In this document: one piece after another, positions 18,667 through 27,532 of the stretch
How the letters are laid out: each line of letters begins with the position of its first letter
How positions within the stretch are numbered: position 1 is the first letter of the stretch
Source: Streptomyces sp. NA04227
GTDB lineage: Bacteria > Actinomycetota > Actinomycetes > Streptomycetales > Streptomycetaceae
DNA: 64,000 nucleotides
Assembly (NCBI RefSeq): GCF_013364195.1
Contig: NZ_CP054918.1
Coordinates: forward strand, 1,353,001-1,417,000
Direction of reading: 5' to 3'
The notes under the pieces: model-generated
The model's input: only the letters and a program-made list of their open reading frames with translations
Told to the model about the DNA's origin: nothing
Databases searched by the model: none
Position numbers and translations under genes: made by a program

Positions 18667-21147
18667 TTACGACCCCTGCGCCCGGGAACCACGGGCCGAC
18701 CGCTTGGTGCCGCCGCCCTCCGCGTCGAGGTGCGGCAGCACCCGGTCGAGCCACCGGGGGATCCACCACGCGGAGCGGCCGAGCAGGGTCATCACAGCCG
18801 GAACGAGTAGGAGCCGTACGACGGTCGCGTCGATGAGCACGCTGACGGCCAGGCCCAGGCCGAGCATCTTCACCACGATGTTGTCGCTGACGATGAACGC
18901 CGCGAAGACGCTCACCATGATCAGCGCGGCGCAGGTGATCACCCGTGCCGTGATCTCCAGGGCGTGCGCCACGCTGTCCCTGGCCTCGCCGGTGCGTACG
19001 TACGCCTCGTGGACGCGGGAGAGCAGGAAGATCTCGTAGTCCATGCTCAGGCCGAAGACGATGGCGAACATCATCATCGGCACATAGCTCTCGATCGGCA
19101 CCTTGCCCGCGACCCCGAGGGCCGGACCGCCCCAGCCCCACTGGAAGACGGCGACGACCACCCCGTACGAGGCGCCGATGGACAGGATGTTGAGGACGGC
19201 GGCCTTCAGGGCGACGAGCAGTCCGCGGAAGACGGTCAGGATGATCAGGAAGGCCAGCGCCACCACCACCAGCACGATCAGCGGCAGCCGGTCGGCGACC
19301 ACGTCGCGGAAGTCGACCTGGGCGGCCGTGGTACCGGTGACATAGCCCTTGGCCGGGGTGCCCTCGACCGCCTTCGGCAGGGTCTGGTCCACCAGCCGGT
19401 TGGTCAGGTTCGTGGTGGTCTCGCTCTGCGGCGACTGGGTCGAGTACGCGGTGGCGAGCAGGACGTCGTCGTCCTTGGTCGGCGTCAGCTTGGTGATCGT
19501 GGCCGCCCCGGGCACGTCGGTGAGCGCCTTCTGCGCCTGCGAGGCGAGCGAGGAGCGGTCCTTGGAGGACACCTTGGTCTGGTCGATGACGATCGTCAGC
19601 GGGCCGTTGGAGCCCGGGCCGAAGGCATCCGACATCAGGTCGTACGCGCGCCGGTCGGTGAACGACTTCGGGTCGGCGCCGTCGCCGATGTGGCCGAGCT
19701 GGATGGAGAACAGCGGCACCGCGAGCACCCCGACCACGGCCAGGCCCGCGGCCAGGAACCACCAGGGGCGGCGTTCGACGCGGCGTGCGTAGCGGTGCCA
19801 AGTGCCTTGTGCGGTAACGGAGTCGGGGGCGGCGCCGGATGCGGTGGTGCCCGGCTCGGCGGTGCCCGGTTCGGTCTCGGCGATCGGGCGGCGTACCCGG
19901 AAGCGGTCGATGTGGCGGCCGAGAAGTCCGAGGAGGGCGGGCACCAGGGTGAGGGCTCCGACCACCGCGGTGATCACGGTGATCGCGGCGGCCACGCCGA
20001 GTTTCGCGATGAAGCCGACACCGGAGACGGCGAGCCCGGTCAGCGCGACGACGACGGTGCAGCCGGAGACCAGGACCGCCCGGCCGCTGGTGGCCACCGC
20101 CTGCCCGGCGGCGCGGACCGGGTCGGCGCCGTCCATGAGCAACTGGCGGTGCCGGGTGATCAGGAACAGCGCGTAGTCGATGCCCACGCCGAGGCCGATC
20201 ATGGTGGCCAGGGTCGGCGAGACGGTGGCGAAGTCGAAGGCGGCCGAGAGCAGTCCCAGGCAGGCGAGTCCGCAGATCACCCCGATCAGCGCGGTCACCA
20301 GCGGCAGTCCGGCGGCGAGCAGGCTGCCGAAACCGATGAGCAGGACCACGATCGCGACACCGAAGCCGATCAGCTCCGAGACCCGGTCGTCGGGCGAGGG
20401 CCGGGCGAGTTCGCCGAGCGGCCCGCCGTACTCGACCTCCGCGCCCGCGTCGCGCAGTGGCTTCACCGACTTGTCGACCCCGTCGAGGTAGTCGTCGCCG
20501 AGGGTGGAGGGCTGTTCGTCGAAGAGGACGGTGATGTACGCGGTCTTCTTGTCCTTGGACAGCGGGCCGACGTCGGGGTCCGAGGCGTTCGAGCCGTTCG
20601 AGGCGGGGGCGCTGTTCGGGGCGAGGGAGCCGCCCGCCTCCGCGCCGCTTGCACTCGCGGCCGAACTGCCGTACTGATCCGAGGAGTTGGCGCCTCCCGG
20701 CGACCGCCCCGCATCCGTCGACCGCCCCGCGTCCGCGTCCGCGTCCGGGCCGGAGCCGGAGCCGGAGCGCGCCTGGGAACCCGACGCCCCGGACGCCTCC
20801 AGCGGATTCTGCGCCGACAGGACGTGCGGCAGCTTCTCCAGTGAGGAGATGGTCGACGACATCTGCGAGCCGAGATCGGTCAGCGGTTTCGCGGAGTCGT
20901 GCACCACGACCTGGCTGCTGTATCCGGCCGCCGCCGGGTCGTGCGCCCGCAGGACGTCCAGGCCCTTCTCGGACTGGACGTCGGAGAGCGTGAAGTTGTC
21001 CGAGTACTCGCTGCCCTGGACGCGGTCGACGACCTGGAGGGCCACCATCGCCACCAGCCAGACCACGATCACCAGGACAAAGTGCCGTGCGCACCACTCG
21101 CCGAGGTGACGCAGCGCCCCCTTCGGGGGGTTCTCCGCCGTCGCCAT
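18667..21147 (-). CDS. MMPL/RND-family membrane transporter
   Basis: An 826-residue exporter of the MMPL family, driven by the proton gradient; characterised members move lipids, siderophores or drugs. It has a membrane helix at about 22-41, a large extracytoplasmic loop, then two bundles of five to six helices. GLGVGIDYALFLITRHR in the first bundle and FGLSMDYEIFLLSRVHEAY in the second are the paired family motifs with the conserved Asp-Tyr. Residues 117-193 in the first loop are a Ser/Gly/Ala/Asp-rich low-complexity insert, which is unusual. The ATG at 21147 follows GAGGAGG. No regulator is adjacent; substrate unknown. Confidence 0.93.
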   Translation of the reverse strand: MATAENPPKGALRHLGEWCARHFVLVIVVWLVAMVALQVVDRVQGSEYSDNFTLSDVQSEKGLDVLRAHDPAAAGYSSQVVVHDSAKPLTDLGSQMSSTISSLEKLPHVLSAQNPLEASGASGSQARSGSGSGPDADADAGRSTDAGRSPGGANSSDQYGSSAASASGAEAGGSLAPNSAPASNGSNASDPDVGPLSKDKKTAYITVLFDEQPSTLGDDYLDGVDKSVKPLRDAGAEVEYGGPLGELARPSPDDRVSELIGFGVAIVVLLIGFGSLLAAGLPLVTALIGVICGLACLGLLSAAFDFATVSPTLATMIGLGVGIDYALFLITRHRQLLMDGADPVRAAGQAVATSGRAVLVSGCTVVVALTGLAVSGVGFIAKLGVAAAITVITAVVGALTLVPALLGLLGRHIDRFRVRRPIAETEPGTAEPGTTASGAAPDSVTAQGTWHRYARRVERRPWWFLAAGLAVVGVLAVPLFSIQLGHIGDGADPKSFTDRRAYDLMSDAFGPGSNGPLTIVIDQTKVSSKDRSSLASQAQKALTDVPGAATITKLTPTKDDDVLLATAYSTQSPQSETTTNLTNRLVDQTLPKAVEGTPAKGYVTGTTAAQVDFRDVVADRLPLIVLVVVALAFLIILTVFRGLLVALKAAVLNILSIGASYGVVVAVFQWGWGGPALGVAGKVPIESYVPMMMFAIVFGLSMDYEIFLLSRVHEAYVRTGEARDSVAHALEITARVITCAALIMVSVFAAFIVSDNIVVKMLGLGLAVSVLIDATVVRLLLVPAVMTLLGRSAWWIPRWLDRVLPHLDAEGGGTKRSARGSRAQGS

Positions 21148-21297
21148 CCGTGCCTCCTCGCTGCGCCCACCCTGAGCGGGCTCACACCAAATCGGGAGGT
21201 ACCGGACGATACCGACGGTGTGGGGTGCGGCGGGACGACACTCCGGAGGCAGCGGTGTGCCCTGCGCGCTGGGCAGGGCAGCGGCCCTGCGGCCGGG

Positions 21298-22053
21298 TCA
21301 GCGCACCGGCGCCCCGGCCGCCCGCAGGGTCTCCTTGACCTGGCCGATGCGCAGGTCGCCGAAGTGGAACACGGAGGCGGCGAGCACCGCGTCGGCGCCC
21401 GCGCCGACGGCGGGCGGGAAGTCGTCGAGCCGGCCCGCGCCGCCGGAGGCGATCACCGGTACCGCGACCTCGGCACGGACGGCGCGGATCATCTCCAGGT
21501 CGTAGCCGTCCTTGGTGCCGTCCGCGTCCATGGAGTTGAGCAGGATCTCGCCCGCGCCGAGTTCGGCCGCGCGGGCCGCCCATGCGACGGCGTCGAGGCC
21601 GGTGCCCTTGCGGCCGCCGTGCGTGGTGACCTCGAAGCCGCCCTCGGGGGTGCGCCGGGCATCGACGGAGAGCACCAGGACCTGGCGGCCGAAACGTTCG
21701 GCGATCTCGCGGATCAGTTCCGGGCGGGCGATGGCCGCGGTGTTGACGCCGACCTTGTCCGCGCCCGCGCGCAGCAGCTTGTCGACGTCCTCGGTGGTAC
21801 GCACTCCCCCGCCGACGGTGAGCGGGATGAAGACCTGCTCGGCGGTGCGGCGGACGACATCGTAGGTGGTCTCGCGGTTGCCGGAGGAGGCGGTGATGTC
21901 GAGGAAGGTGAGCTCGTCCGCGCCCTCGGCGTCGTAGACCTTCGCCATCTCGACCGGGTCACCGGCGTCACGCAGGTTCTGGAAGTTGACACCCTTGACG
22001 ACGCGGCCGCCGTCGACGTCCAGGCAGGGGATGACTCGGACCGCCAGGGTCAT
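21298..22053 (-). CDS. hisF: Imidazole glycerol phosphate synthase, cyclase subunit
   Basis: HisF joins PRFAR with ammonia delivered from HisH to form imidazole glycerol phosphate and AICAR. The 251-residue barrel begins [22 protein letters not shown] with the catalytic Asp in CLDVD, and has the second catalytic Asp in [15 protein letters not shown]. The phosphate-binding loops are [14 protein letters not shown] and [13 protein letters not shown]. It is the last gene of the his operon, with ridA only a few bases upstream (ridA stop at 22058, hisF ATG at 22053). Its partner hisH lies three genes upstream. Confidence 0.97.
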   Translation of the reverse strand: MTLAVRVIPCLDVDGGRVVKGVNFQNLRDAGDPVEMAKVYDAEGADELTFLDITASSGNRETTYDVVRRTAEQVFIPLTVGGGVRTTEDVDKLLRAGADKVGVNTAAIARPELIREIAERFGRQVLVLSVDARRTPEGGFEVTTHGGRKGTGLDAVAWAARAAELGAGEILLNSMDADGTKDGYDLEMIRAVRAEVAVPVIASGGAGRLDDFPPAVGAGADAVLAASVFHFGDLRIGQVKETLRAAGAPVR

Positions 22054-22057
22054 TGCT

Positions 22058-22483
22058 TCACAGCTCCTCGAAGGGTCGGGTGGCTTGCGGCTGTTGGGGG
22101 CGCAGGGCTTCGAGCTCGACCTCGACCAGGATGCGCGGGTCGACGAAGCCCTGGACGACGAGCAGGGTGGCGACGGGGCGCACGGCGCCGAACAGTTCGC
22201 GGTGGGCCCGGCCCACCTGGTCCACGTCGCGGGTGTGGGTCAGGTACATCCGGGTGCGGACCACCGACTCGGGTCCGAGCCCGAACTCGGCGATGGCGTC
22301 CAGGGCGTTGGTGAAGGCGACCTTGGCCTGCTCGTACGGATCGCTCTCGCCGTGCAGGACGGTGCCCTTGAAGGAGGTGGTGCCCGCGACCAGGACGCGG
22401 TCACCGGCCGCGACGGCGCGCGCGAAGCCGATCGACTCCTCCCAGGGAGTTCCGCTCTGCACGCGCCGTGCGGCTTCGGTCAT
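22058..22483 (-). CDS. RidA (YjgF/UK114) family protein in the his operon
   Basis: A 141-residue RidA-like protein. Characterised RidA enzymes hydrolyse reactive enamine/imine intermediates released by PLP enzymes. The fold is supported by [44 protein letters not shown] and the C-terminal [23 protein letters not shown]. The position equivalent to the substrate-binding Arg is in [10 protein letters not shown]. The ATG overlaps the priA stop as ATGA and hisF follows at once, so it is translated with the histidine enzymes. A role in protecting this pathway is inference; the exact RidA subfamily was not resolved. Confidence 0.9.
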   Translation of the reverse strand: MTEAARRVQSGTPWEESIGFARAVAAGDRVLVAGTTSFKGTVLHGESDPYEQAKVAFTNALDAIAEFGLGPESVVRTRMYLTHTRDVDQVGRAHRELFGAVRPVATLLVVQGFVDPRILVEVELEALRPQQPQATRPFEEL

Positions 22484-23208
22484 GACGCCACCGTCTCCAG
22501 GGCCTCTTCGAGGGTGAACGCCTTGGCGTACAGGGCCTTGCCGACGATCGCGCCCTCCACACCCTGCGGGACGAGTGCGGCGATGGCCCGCAGATCGGCG
22601 AGCGAGGAGACGCCGCCGGAGGCGACCACGGGTCGGTCGGTGGCCTCGCAGACGTTCTTCAGGAGCTCCAGGTTCGGGCCCTTGAGGGTGCCGTCCTTGG
22701 CGATGTCGGTGACCACGTAGCGGGCGCAGCCCTCGGAGTTGAGGCGGGCCAGGGTCTCGTAGAGGTCGCCGCCGTCCCGGGTCCAGCCGCGGCCGCGCAG
22801 CGTGGTGCCGCGTACGTCGAGGCCGACCGCGATCTTGTCGCCGTGCTCGGCGATGACCTTGGCGACCCAGTCGGGGGTCTCCAGTGCGGCGGTGCCCAGG
22901 TTGACGCGGGTGCAGCCGGTGGCGAGCGCGGCGGCGAGGGTGTCGTCGTCGCGGATGCCGCCGGACAGCTCCACCTTGATGTCCATGGCGCGGGTGACCT
23001 CGGCGATCAGCGACCGGTTGTCGCCGGTGCCGAACGCGGCGTCCAGGTCGACCAGATGCAGCCACTCGGCACCGGAGCGCTGCCAGGCGAGGGCGGCCTC
23101 CAGCGGGGAGCCGTAGGAGGTCTCGGTACCGGACTCGCCGTGCACGAGCCGGACGGCCTGGCCGTCGCGGACGTCGACGGCGGGGAGGAGTTCGAGCTTC
23201 GGTGCCAT
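22480..23208 (-). CDS. priA: Bifunctional HisA/TrpF isomerase PriA
   Basis: PriA is the actinobacterial barrel that isomerises both ProFAR (histidine pathway) and phosphoribosyl anthranilate (tryptophan pathway). The 242-residue product starts [27 protein letters not shown] with the first catalytic Asp in AVDVRDG, and has [47 protein letters not shown] with the second catalytic Asp and [13 protein letters not shown]. The absence of trpF from the trp gene group in this window fits the dual role known for Streptomyces. The ATG lies two bases after the hisH stop, and the stop overlaps ridA. Confidence 0.95.
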   Translation of the reverse strand: MAPKLELLPAVDVRDGQAVRLVHGESGTETSYGSPLEAALAWQRSGAEWLHLVDLDAAFGTGDNRSLIAEVTRAMDIKVELSGGIRDDDTLAAALATGCTRVNLGTAALETPDWVAKVIAEHGDKIAVGLDVRGTTLRGRGWTRDGGDLYETLARLNSEGCARYVVTDIAKDGTLKGPNLELLKNVCEATDRPVVASGGVSSLADLRAIAALVPQGVEGAIVGKALYAKAFTLEEALETVAS

Positions 23209-23210
23209 GG

Positions 23211-23891
23211 TCAGAGCGTCTCGATCCAGTTGGTGAGGAGCTGGGCTCCGGCGTCGCCGGATTTCTCGGGGTGGAACTGGGTGGCCCACAGGGCGCCGTT
23301 CTCGACCGCCGCGACGAAGCGTTCGCCGTGCGTGGACCAGGCGACCTTGGGGGCGCGCATCGCGGGGTTGGCGGTTTCGAGGGTCCACTCGTGGGCCGCG
23401 TAGGAGTGCACGAAGTAGTAGCGGGACTCGGGGTCCAGGCCCGCGAACAGCTGGGAGTCGGCCGGGGCGTCCACGGTGTTCCAGCCCATGTGCGGGACGA
23501 CGTCGGCCTTGAGCGGGCCGACGGTGCCGGGCCACTCGTCCAGGCCCTCGGTCTGGACGCCGTGCTCGATGCCGCGGGCGAACAGGACCTGCATGCCCAC
23601 ACAGATCCCCATCACCGGACGGCCGCCGGACAGGCGCCGGTCGATGATCCAGTCGCCGCGGGCCTTCGTCAGGCCCTTCATGCAGGCGGCGAAGGCACCC
23701 ACGCCGGGGACGAGCAGTCCGTCGGCGTTCAGCGCCCGGTCGTAGTCGTGGGTGATCTCCACCTCGGCGCCGGTCCTGGCCAGGGCCCGCTCGGCCGAAC
23801 GGACGTTGCCGAAGCCGTAGTCGAAGACGACGACCCGCTTACGCCGTGAGCTGGTCGTGTTCGTGCCCGTCGTGCTCGTCGCGCTGCTCAA
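23211..23891 (-). CDS. hisH: Imidazole glycerol phosphate synthase, glutaminase subunit
   Basis: HisH is the class I glutamine amidotransferase that supplies ammonia to HisF. The 226-residue product shows [18 protein letters not shown] at the start of the domain, the nucleophile Cys in [13 protein letters not shown] and the His-Glu of the triad in [11 protein letters not shown] chose the TTG at 23891: GGAGG lies seven bases upstream, and the result ([19 protein letters not shown]) needs no long extension. The GTG two codons earlier is only one base from the same GGAGG. The TTG overlaps the stop of the preceding small gene as TTGA. Confidence 0.93.
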   Translation of the reverse strand: MSSATSTTGTNTTSSRRKRVVVFDYGFGNVRSAERALARTGAEVEITHDYDRALNADGLLVPGVGAFAACMKGLTKARGDWIIDRRLSGGRPVMGICVGMQVLFARGIEHGVQTEGLDEWPGTVGPLKADVVPHMGWNTVDAPADSQLFAGLDPESRYYFVHSYAAHEWTLETANPAMRAPKVAWSTHGERFVAAVENGALWATQFHPEKSGDAGAQLLTNWIETL

Positions 23892-24052
23892 TTCCACACC
23901 TCCAGCCGCACCACACCGGCCAGGATGCACATGGCCGCGCCGATCGACAGGAGTGCGATCAGGCTCTTGGGCATCTCCTGCTTGACGAAGGAGTAGATCC
24001 CGCCGAGCAGGAACAGACCGACGACGATCAGGACCGTGGAGAGACCGTTCAC
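23888..24052 (-). CDS. 54-residue membrane protein inside the his operon
   Basis: A short gene wedged between hisB and hisH. Its GTG start overlaps the hisB stop as GTGA and its stop overlaps the hisH start as TTGA, so it is translationally coupled on both sides. The product begins [20 protein letters not shown], has a short basic/acidic hairpin ([10 protein letters not shown]) and a second helix of about 20 residues, ending RLEVWN. That is a two-helix membrane hairpin with no recognised domain. I believe similar small proteins occur at this place in other Streptomyces, but I cannot check. A role linked to histidine synthesis is only suggested by position. Confidence 0.82.
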   Translation of the reverse strand: MNGLSTVLIVVGLFLLGGIYSFVKQEMPKSLIALLSIGAAMCILAGVVRLEVWN

Positions 24053-24684
24053 AGGGCACCTTTGGTGGAGGGAAGGATTCCGGCGGCGCGCGGGTCGCGC
24101 TCGCTCGCGTAGCGCAGCGCCCGGGCCAGGGCCTTGAACTGGCACTCCACGATGTGGTGGGCGTTGCGCCCGTACGGAACGTGGACGTGCAGGGCGACCT
24201 GCGCCTGGGCGACGAACGACTCCATGATGTGCCGCGTCATGGTGGTGTCGTAGGAGCCGATCATCGGCGCCATGTTCTCAGGCTCGGTGTGCACCAGGTA
24301 CGGGCGCCCCGACAGGTCCACGGTGACCTGGGCGAGCGACTCGTCCAGCGGGACCGTGCAGTTGCCGAAGCGGTAGATGCCGACCTTGTCGCCGAGGGCC
24401 TGCCGGAAGGCGGCGCCGAGCGCCAGCGAGGTGTCCTCGATGGTGTGGTGGGTGTCGATGTGCAGGTCGCCCTCGGTCTTCACGGTGAGGTCGAACAGGC
24501 CGTGGCGGCCGAGCTGGTCGAGCATGTGGTCGAAGAAGCCGACCCCGGTGGAGATGTCGGTACGCCCGGTCCCGTCGAGGCCGATCTCGACCAGGACCGA
24601 GGTCTCCTTGGTGGTCCGCTCGGTGCGGCCGGTGCGGCCGGCCGTGTCCGCGGTGAAATCGCTCGTGCTGCTGGTGTTGCTCAT
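24049..24684 (-). CDS. hisB: Imidazoleglycerol-phosphate dehydratase
   Basis: HisB dehydrates imidazole glycerol phosphate to imidazole acetol phosphate. This is the monofunctional form, 211 residues. The metal-binding histidine motifs are in [20 protein letters not shown] and [20 protein letters not shown], and the matching second set in [10 protein letters not shown] and [20 protein letters not shown]. The N-terminus up to about residue 20 is Ser/Thr-rich and not part of the fold. The ATG overlaps the hisC stop as ATGA, and the stop overlaps the next small gene. Confidence 0.96.
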   Translation of the reverse strand: MSNTSSTSDFTADTAGRTGRTERTTKETSVLVEIGLDGTGRTDISTGVGFFDHMLDQLGRHGLFDLTVKTEGDLHIDTHHTIEDTSLALGAAFRQALGDKVGIYRFGNCTVPLDESLAQVTVDLSGRPYLVHTEPENMAPMIGSYDTTMTRHIMESFVAQAQVALHVHVPYGRNAHHIVECQFKALARALRYASERDPRAAGILPSTKGAL

Positions 24685-25802
24685 ACGCCTTGGTCCTTCA
24701 TCAGTGCGCGGGCCGCGTCCAGGAACGCGTCGTTCTCGTGCGGGGTGCCGGTGGAGACCCTCAGCCGTCCGGGTACGCCGTTGTCCCGGACCAGGACGCC
24801 GCGTTCCAGGAACGCCTCCCAGACGGCGTGCGCGTCCTCGAACCGGCCGAACTGGACGAAGTTGGCGTCCGATTCGGTCACTTCGTAGCCCGCGGCGCGC
24901 AGCTCGGTGACCAGCCGGTCGCGTTCGGCCTTCAGCTGGTCGACATAGCCGAGCAGGGTGTCGGTGTGTTCCAGGGCGGCCAGCGCGGTGGCCTGGGTGA
25001 CCGCCGACAGGTGGTACGGAAGCCGTACCAGCTGGACCGCGTCGACCACCGCCGGGTCGGCGGCCAGATAACCGAGCCGGAGGCCCGCGGCGCCGAAGGC
25101 CTTCGACATGGTGCGCGAGACCACCAGGTGCGGCCGTCCCTGAAGCAGCGGGAGCAGCGAGTCGCCGTGGCTGAATTCGATGTACGCCTCGTCGACGACC
25201 ACCATCGACGGCTTGGCCGCCTGCGCCGCCTCGTACAGCGCGAGTACGGTCTCGGCCGGAACGGCGTTGCCGGTCGGGTTGTTGGGCGTGGTCACGAAGA
25301 CGACGTCGGGGCGGTGCTCGGCGATGGCGCGGGCGGCCGCCTCGGGGTCCAGGGTGAACTCCGGGGTGCGCGGCCCGGAGATCCAGGCGGTGCCGGTGCC
25401 CCGGGCGATCAGCGAGTGCATCGAGTACGAGGGCTCGAAGCCGAGCGCGGTACGGCCAGGACCGCCGAAGGCCTGGAGCAGTTGCTGGATGACCTCGTTG
25501 GAGCCGTTGGCCGCCCAGACGTTCTCGCGCGAGACCGGGTACCTGCCGGTCTTGCTGAGGTACTCGGCCAGCCTGGTGCGCAGTTCCACCGCGTCCCGGT
25601 CGGGGTAGCGGTTCAGGTCGTACGCGGCCTCCCGTACCCGCTCGGCGATCCGGGCCACCAGCGGCTCGGGCAGCGGGTACGGGTTCTCGTTGGTGTTCAG
25701 CCGGACCGGGACGTCCAACTGGGGTGCGCCGTAAGGGGACTTGCCACGCAGTTCGGTGCGGATGGGTAGATCGTCGATGCTGTTGCGGGTCGGCTGGTTC
25801 AC
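24681..25802 (-). CDS. hisC: Histidinol-phosphate aminotransferase
   Basis: HisC is a fold-type I PLP enzyme that transaminates imidazole acetol phosphate with glutamate. The 373-residue protein contains [13 protein letters not shown] near residue 40, [18 protein letters not shown], the PNNPTGN loop, [10 protein letters not shown] with the PLP-contacting Asp and Tyr, and the Schiff-base lysine in [17 protein letters not shown]. The C-terminal GRLRVSTGT holds the substrate-carboxylate arginine. The GTG start at 25802 overlaps the hisD stop as GTGA and is preceded by GGAAGG. The class I aminotransferase call is certain and the hisC name rests on the operon. Confidence 0.96.
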   Translation of the reverse strand: MNQPTRNSIDDLPIRTELRGKSPYGAPQLDVPVRLNTNENPYPLPEPLVARIAERVREAAYDLNRYPDRDAVELRTRLAEYLSKTGRYPVSRENVWAANGSNEVIQQLLQAFGGPGRTALGFEPSYSMHSLIARGTGTAWISGPRTPEFTLDPEAAARAIAEHRPDVVFVTTPNNPTGNAVPAETVLALYEAAQAAKPSMVVVDEAYIEFSHGDSLLPLLQGRPHLVVSRTMSKAFGAAGLRLGYLAADPAVVDAVQLVRLPYHLSAVTQATALAALEHTDTLLGYVDQLKAERDRLVTELRAAGYEVTESDANFVQFGRFEDAHAVWEAFLERGVLVRDNGVPGRLRVSTGTPHENDAFLDAARALMKDQGV

Positions 25803-27157
25803 TGGCCCGGAACCTTCCACTCGAACCGTGCCTTGATCGCGGCGCCGTGCGCGGGCAGGTCCTCGGCCTCGGCGAGGGTGACCACGTGGTGGGCGACCTC
25901 GGCGAGCGCGTCGCGGGTGTAGTCGACGACGTGGATGCCGCGCAGGAAGGACTGCACGGACAGGCCCGAGGAGTGGCAGGCGCAGCCGCCGGTGGGCAGG
26001 ACGTGGTTGGAGCCCGCGCAGTAGTCGCCGAGCGAGACCGGCGCCCAGGGGCCGACGAAGATCGCTCCGGCGTTGCGTACCCGCTCGGCGAGCGCGGCGG
26101 CGTCGGCGGTCTGGATCTCCAGGTGCTCGGCGCCGTAGGCGTCCACCACCCGCAGCCCCTCCTCGATGCCGTCGACGAGGACGATCGCGGACTGCTTTCC
26201 GGCCAGGGCCGGGGTGATCCGGTCCTCGATGTGCTTGCTCGCGGCCACCTGCGGCGCGAGTTCCTTCTCCACTCGCCGGGCGAGTTCCTCGGAGTCGGTG
26301 ACCAGGACGGCGGCGGCCATCGGGTCGTGCTCGGCCTGGCTGATCAGGTCCGCGGCGACGTGCGCGGGGTCGGCCGTGCTGTCCGCGAGGATCGCGATCT
26401 CGGTCGGCCCGGCCTCCGCGTCGATACCGATCCGGCCGGTGAAATAGCGCTTGGCCGCGGCGACCCAGATGTTGCCGGGGCCGGTGACCATGTTGGCCGG
26501 GGGGCAGCCGTCCGTCTCGCCCGGGCGCTCGGTGCCGTACGCGAACATCGCCACCGCCTGGGCGCCGCCGACCGCGTACACCTCGTCGATGCCGAGCAGG
26601 GCGCAGGCGGCGAGGATCGTCGGGTGCGGCAGGCCCCCGGCCGGGTCTCCTTCAAAACGGGGCTTCTGCGGCGGGCTGGCCAGCGCCATGGAGGGCACTC
26701 CGGCCTCCTGCGCCGGGACCGCGTTCATGATCACGGACGACGGGTACACGGAGCGGCCGCCCGGCGCGTAGAGGCCGACGCGGTCGACCGGTACCCACTT
26801 CTCGGTGACGGTGCCGCCGGGGACGACCTGGGTGGTGTGGGCGGGGCGGCGCTGGGCGCGGTGCACGATGCGGGCGCGCCGGATGGACTCCTCCAGGGCG
26901 GCGCGGACCGCGGGGTCCAGTTCCCGCAAGGCTTCGGCCAGGGCCTCGGCGGGCACCCGGACCTTCTCCTGGCGGACGCCGTCGAAGCGTTCCGCGTAGT
27001 CGATCAGCGCCGCGTTGCCACGATGATGCACGTCCTCGCAGATCGGCCGCACCTTCTCCAGGGCGGCGCTCACGTCGAATTCGGCACGGGGCAGCAGGTC
27101 GCGCAGGGCGGAGCCCTCGGGGAGGGTCTCGCCGCGCAGATCGATTCGGGAGATCAC
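25799..27157 (-). CDS. hisD: Histidinol dehydrogenase
   Basis: HisD carries out the last two oxidations, histidinol to histidine, with NAD and zinc. The 452-residue product has [59 protein letters not shown], the family signature region [34 protein letters not shown], with the zinc ligands and catalytic residues in SQAEHD, and [24 protein letters not shown] chose the GTG at 27157 ([15 protein letters not shown]); a longer start at 27229 adds 24 unconserved-looking residues. It is the first gene of the his operon, divergent from the gene at 27533. Confidence 0.96.
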   Translation of the reverse strand: MISRIDLRGETLPEGSALRDLLPRAEFDVSAALEKVRPICEDVHHRGNAALIDYAERFDGVRQEKVRVPAEALAEALRELDPAVRAALEESIRRARIVHRAQRRPAHTTQVVPGGTVTEKWVPVDRVGLYAPGGRSVYPSSVIMNAVPAQEAGVPSMALASPPQKPRFEGDPAGGLPHPTILAACALLGIDEVYAVGGAQAVAMFAYGTERPGETDGCPPANMVTGPGNIWVAAAKRYFTGRIGIDAEAGPTEIAILADSTADPAHVAADLISQAEHDPMAAAVLVTDSEELARRVEKELAPQVAASKHIEDRITPALAGKQSAIVLVDGIEEGLRVVDAYGAEHLEIQTADAAALAERVRNAGAIFVGPWAPVSLGDYCAGSNHVLPTGGCACHSSGLSVQSFLRGIHVVDYTRDALAEVAHHVVTLAEAEDLPAHGAAIKARFEWKVPGQ

Positions 27158-27532
27158 GTGGCCAATTCTCTCAGACCCGGGCGGAGCACCGTCGCAGCGT
27201 TCCACTGGCTGATACATCGGTCGGAGCACACCTTCGGCCGTGGCCGAAAAGAGCTCCCCAAGAACCTCGAAAGATCACCTTCACCACTAGCGTTCAGCCG
27301 GTCACGGAACGGGCATTACGCAAGAGGAACAGCTGTGCGCAGTGCGTACAGCGGCATGTGCGCACGGGAACCCGGCGCGGCCCAGGGCCGCGCGCCCGGC
27401 ATCGACCACCCGCCGGGCAGGGTGCCCCCTTGGCCCGGCGACATCGGCGACAGTCGCACCCGCCGACGCCGGATGTGACAGCAGCGACAACACAACAGCA
27501 GCAGGACGCACGGGGGAAAGGACGAAGAACAC
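27158..27532. promoter_or_regulatory. Divergent his operon control region with palindrome
   Basis: These 375 bases separate hisD from the divergent gene at 27533. A perfect 16-base palindrome, TTCGGCCGTGGCCGAA, occupies 27233-27248, about 75 bases upstream of the hisD start. AAAGGA near 27519 is the likely ribosome binding site for the plus-strand gene. No His-codon leader peptide, T-box or clear hexamer pair was found. Confidence 0.45.

Noticed and set aside
22058..23602. A 514-residue frame joining an Arg-rich stretch to the RidA-like protein
   Set aside because: The N-terminal part overlaps priA and hisH in another frame. The ATGA overlap and domain limits place the true start at 22483.
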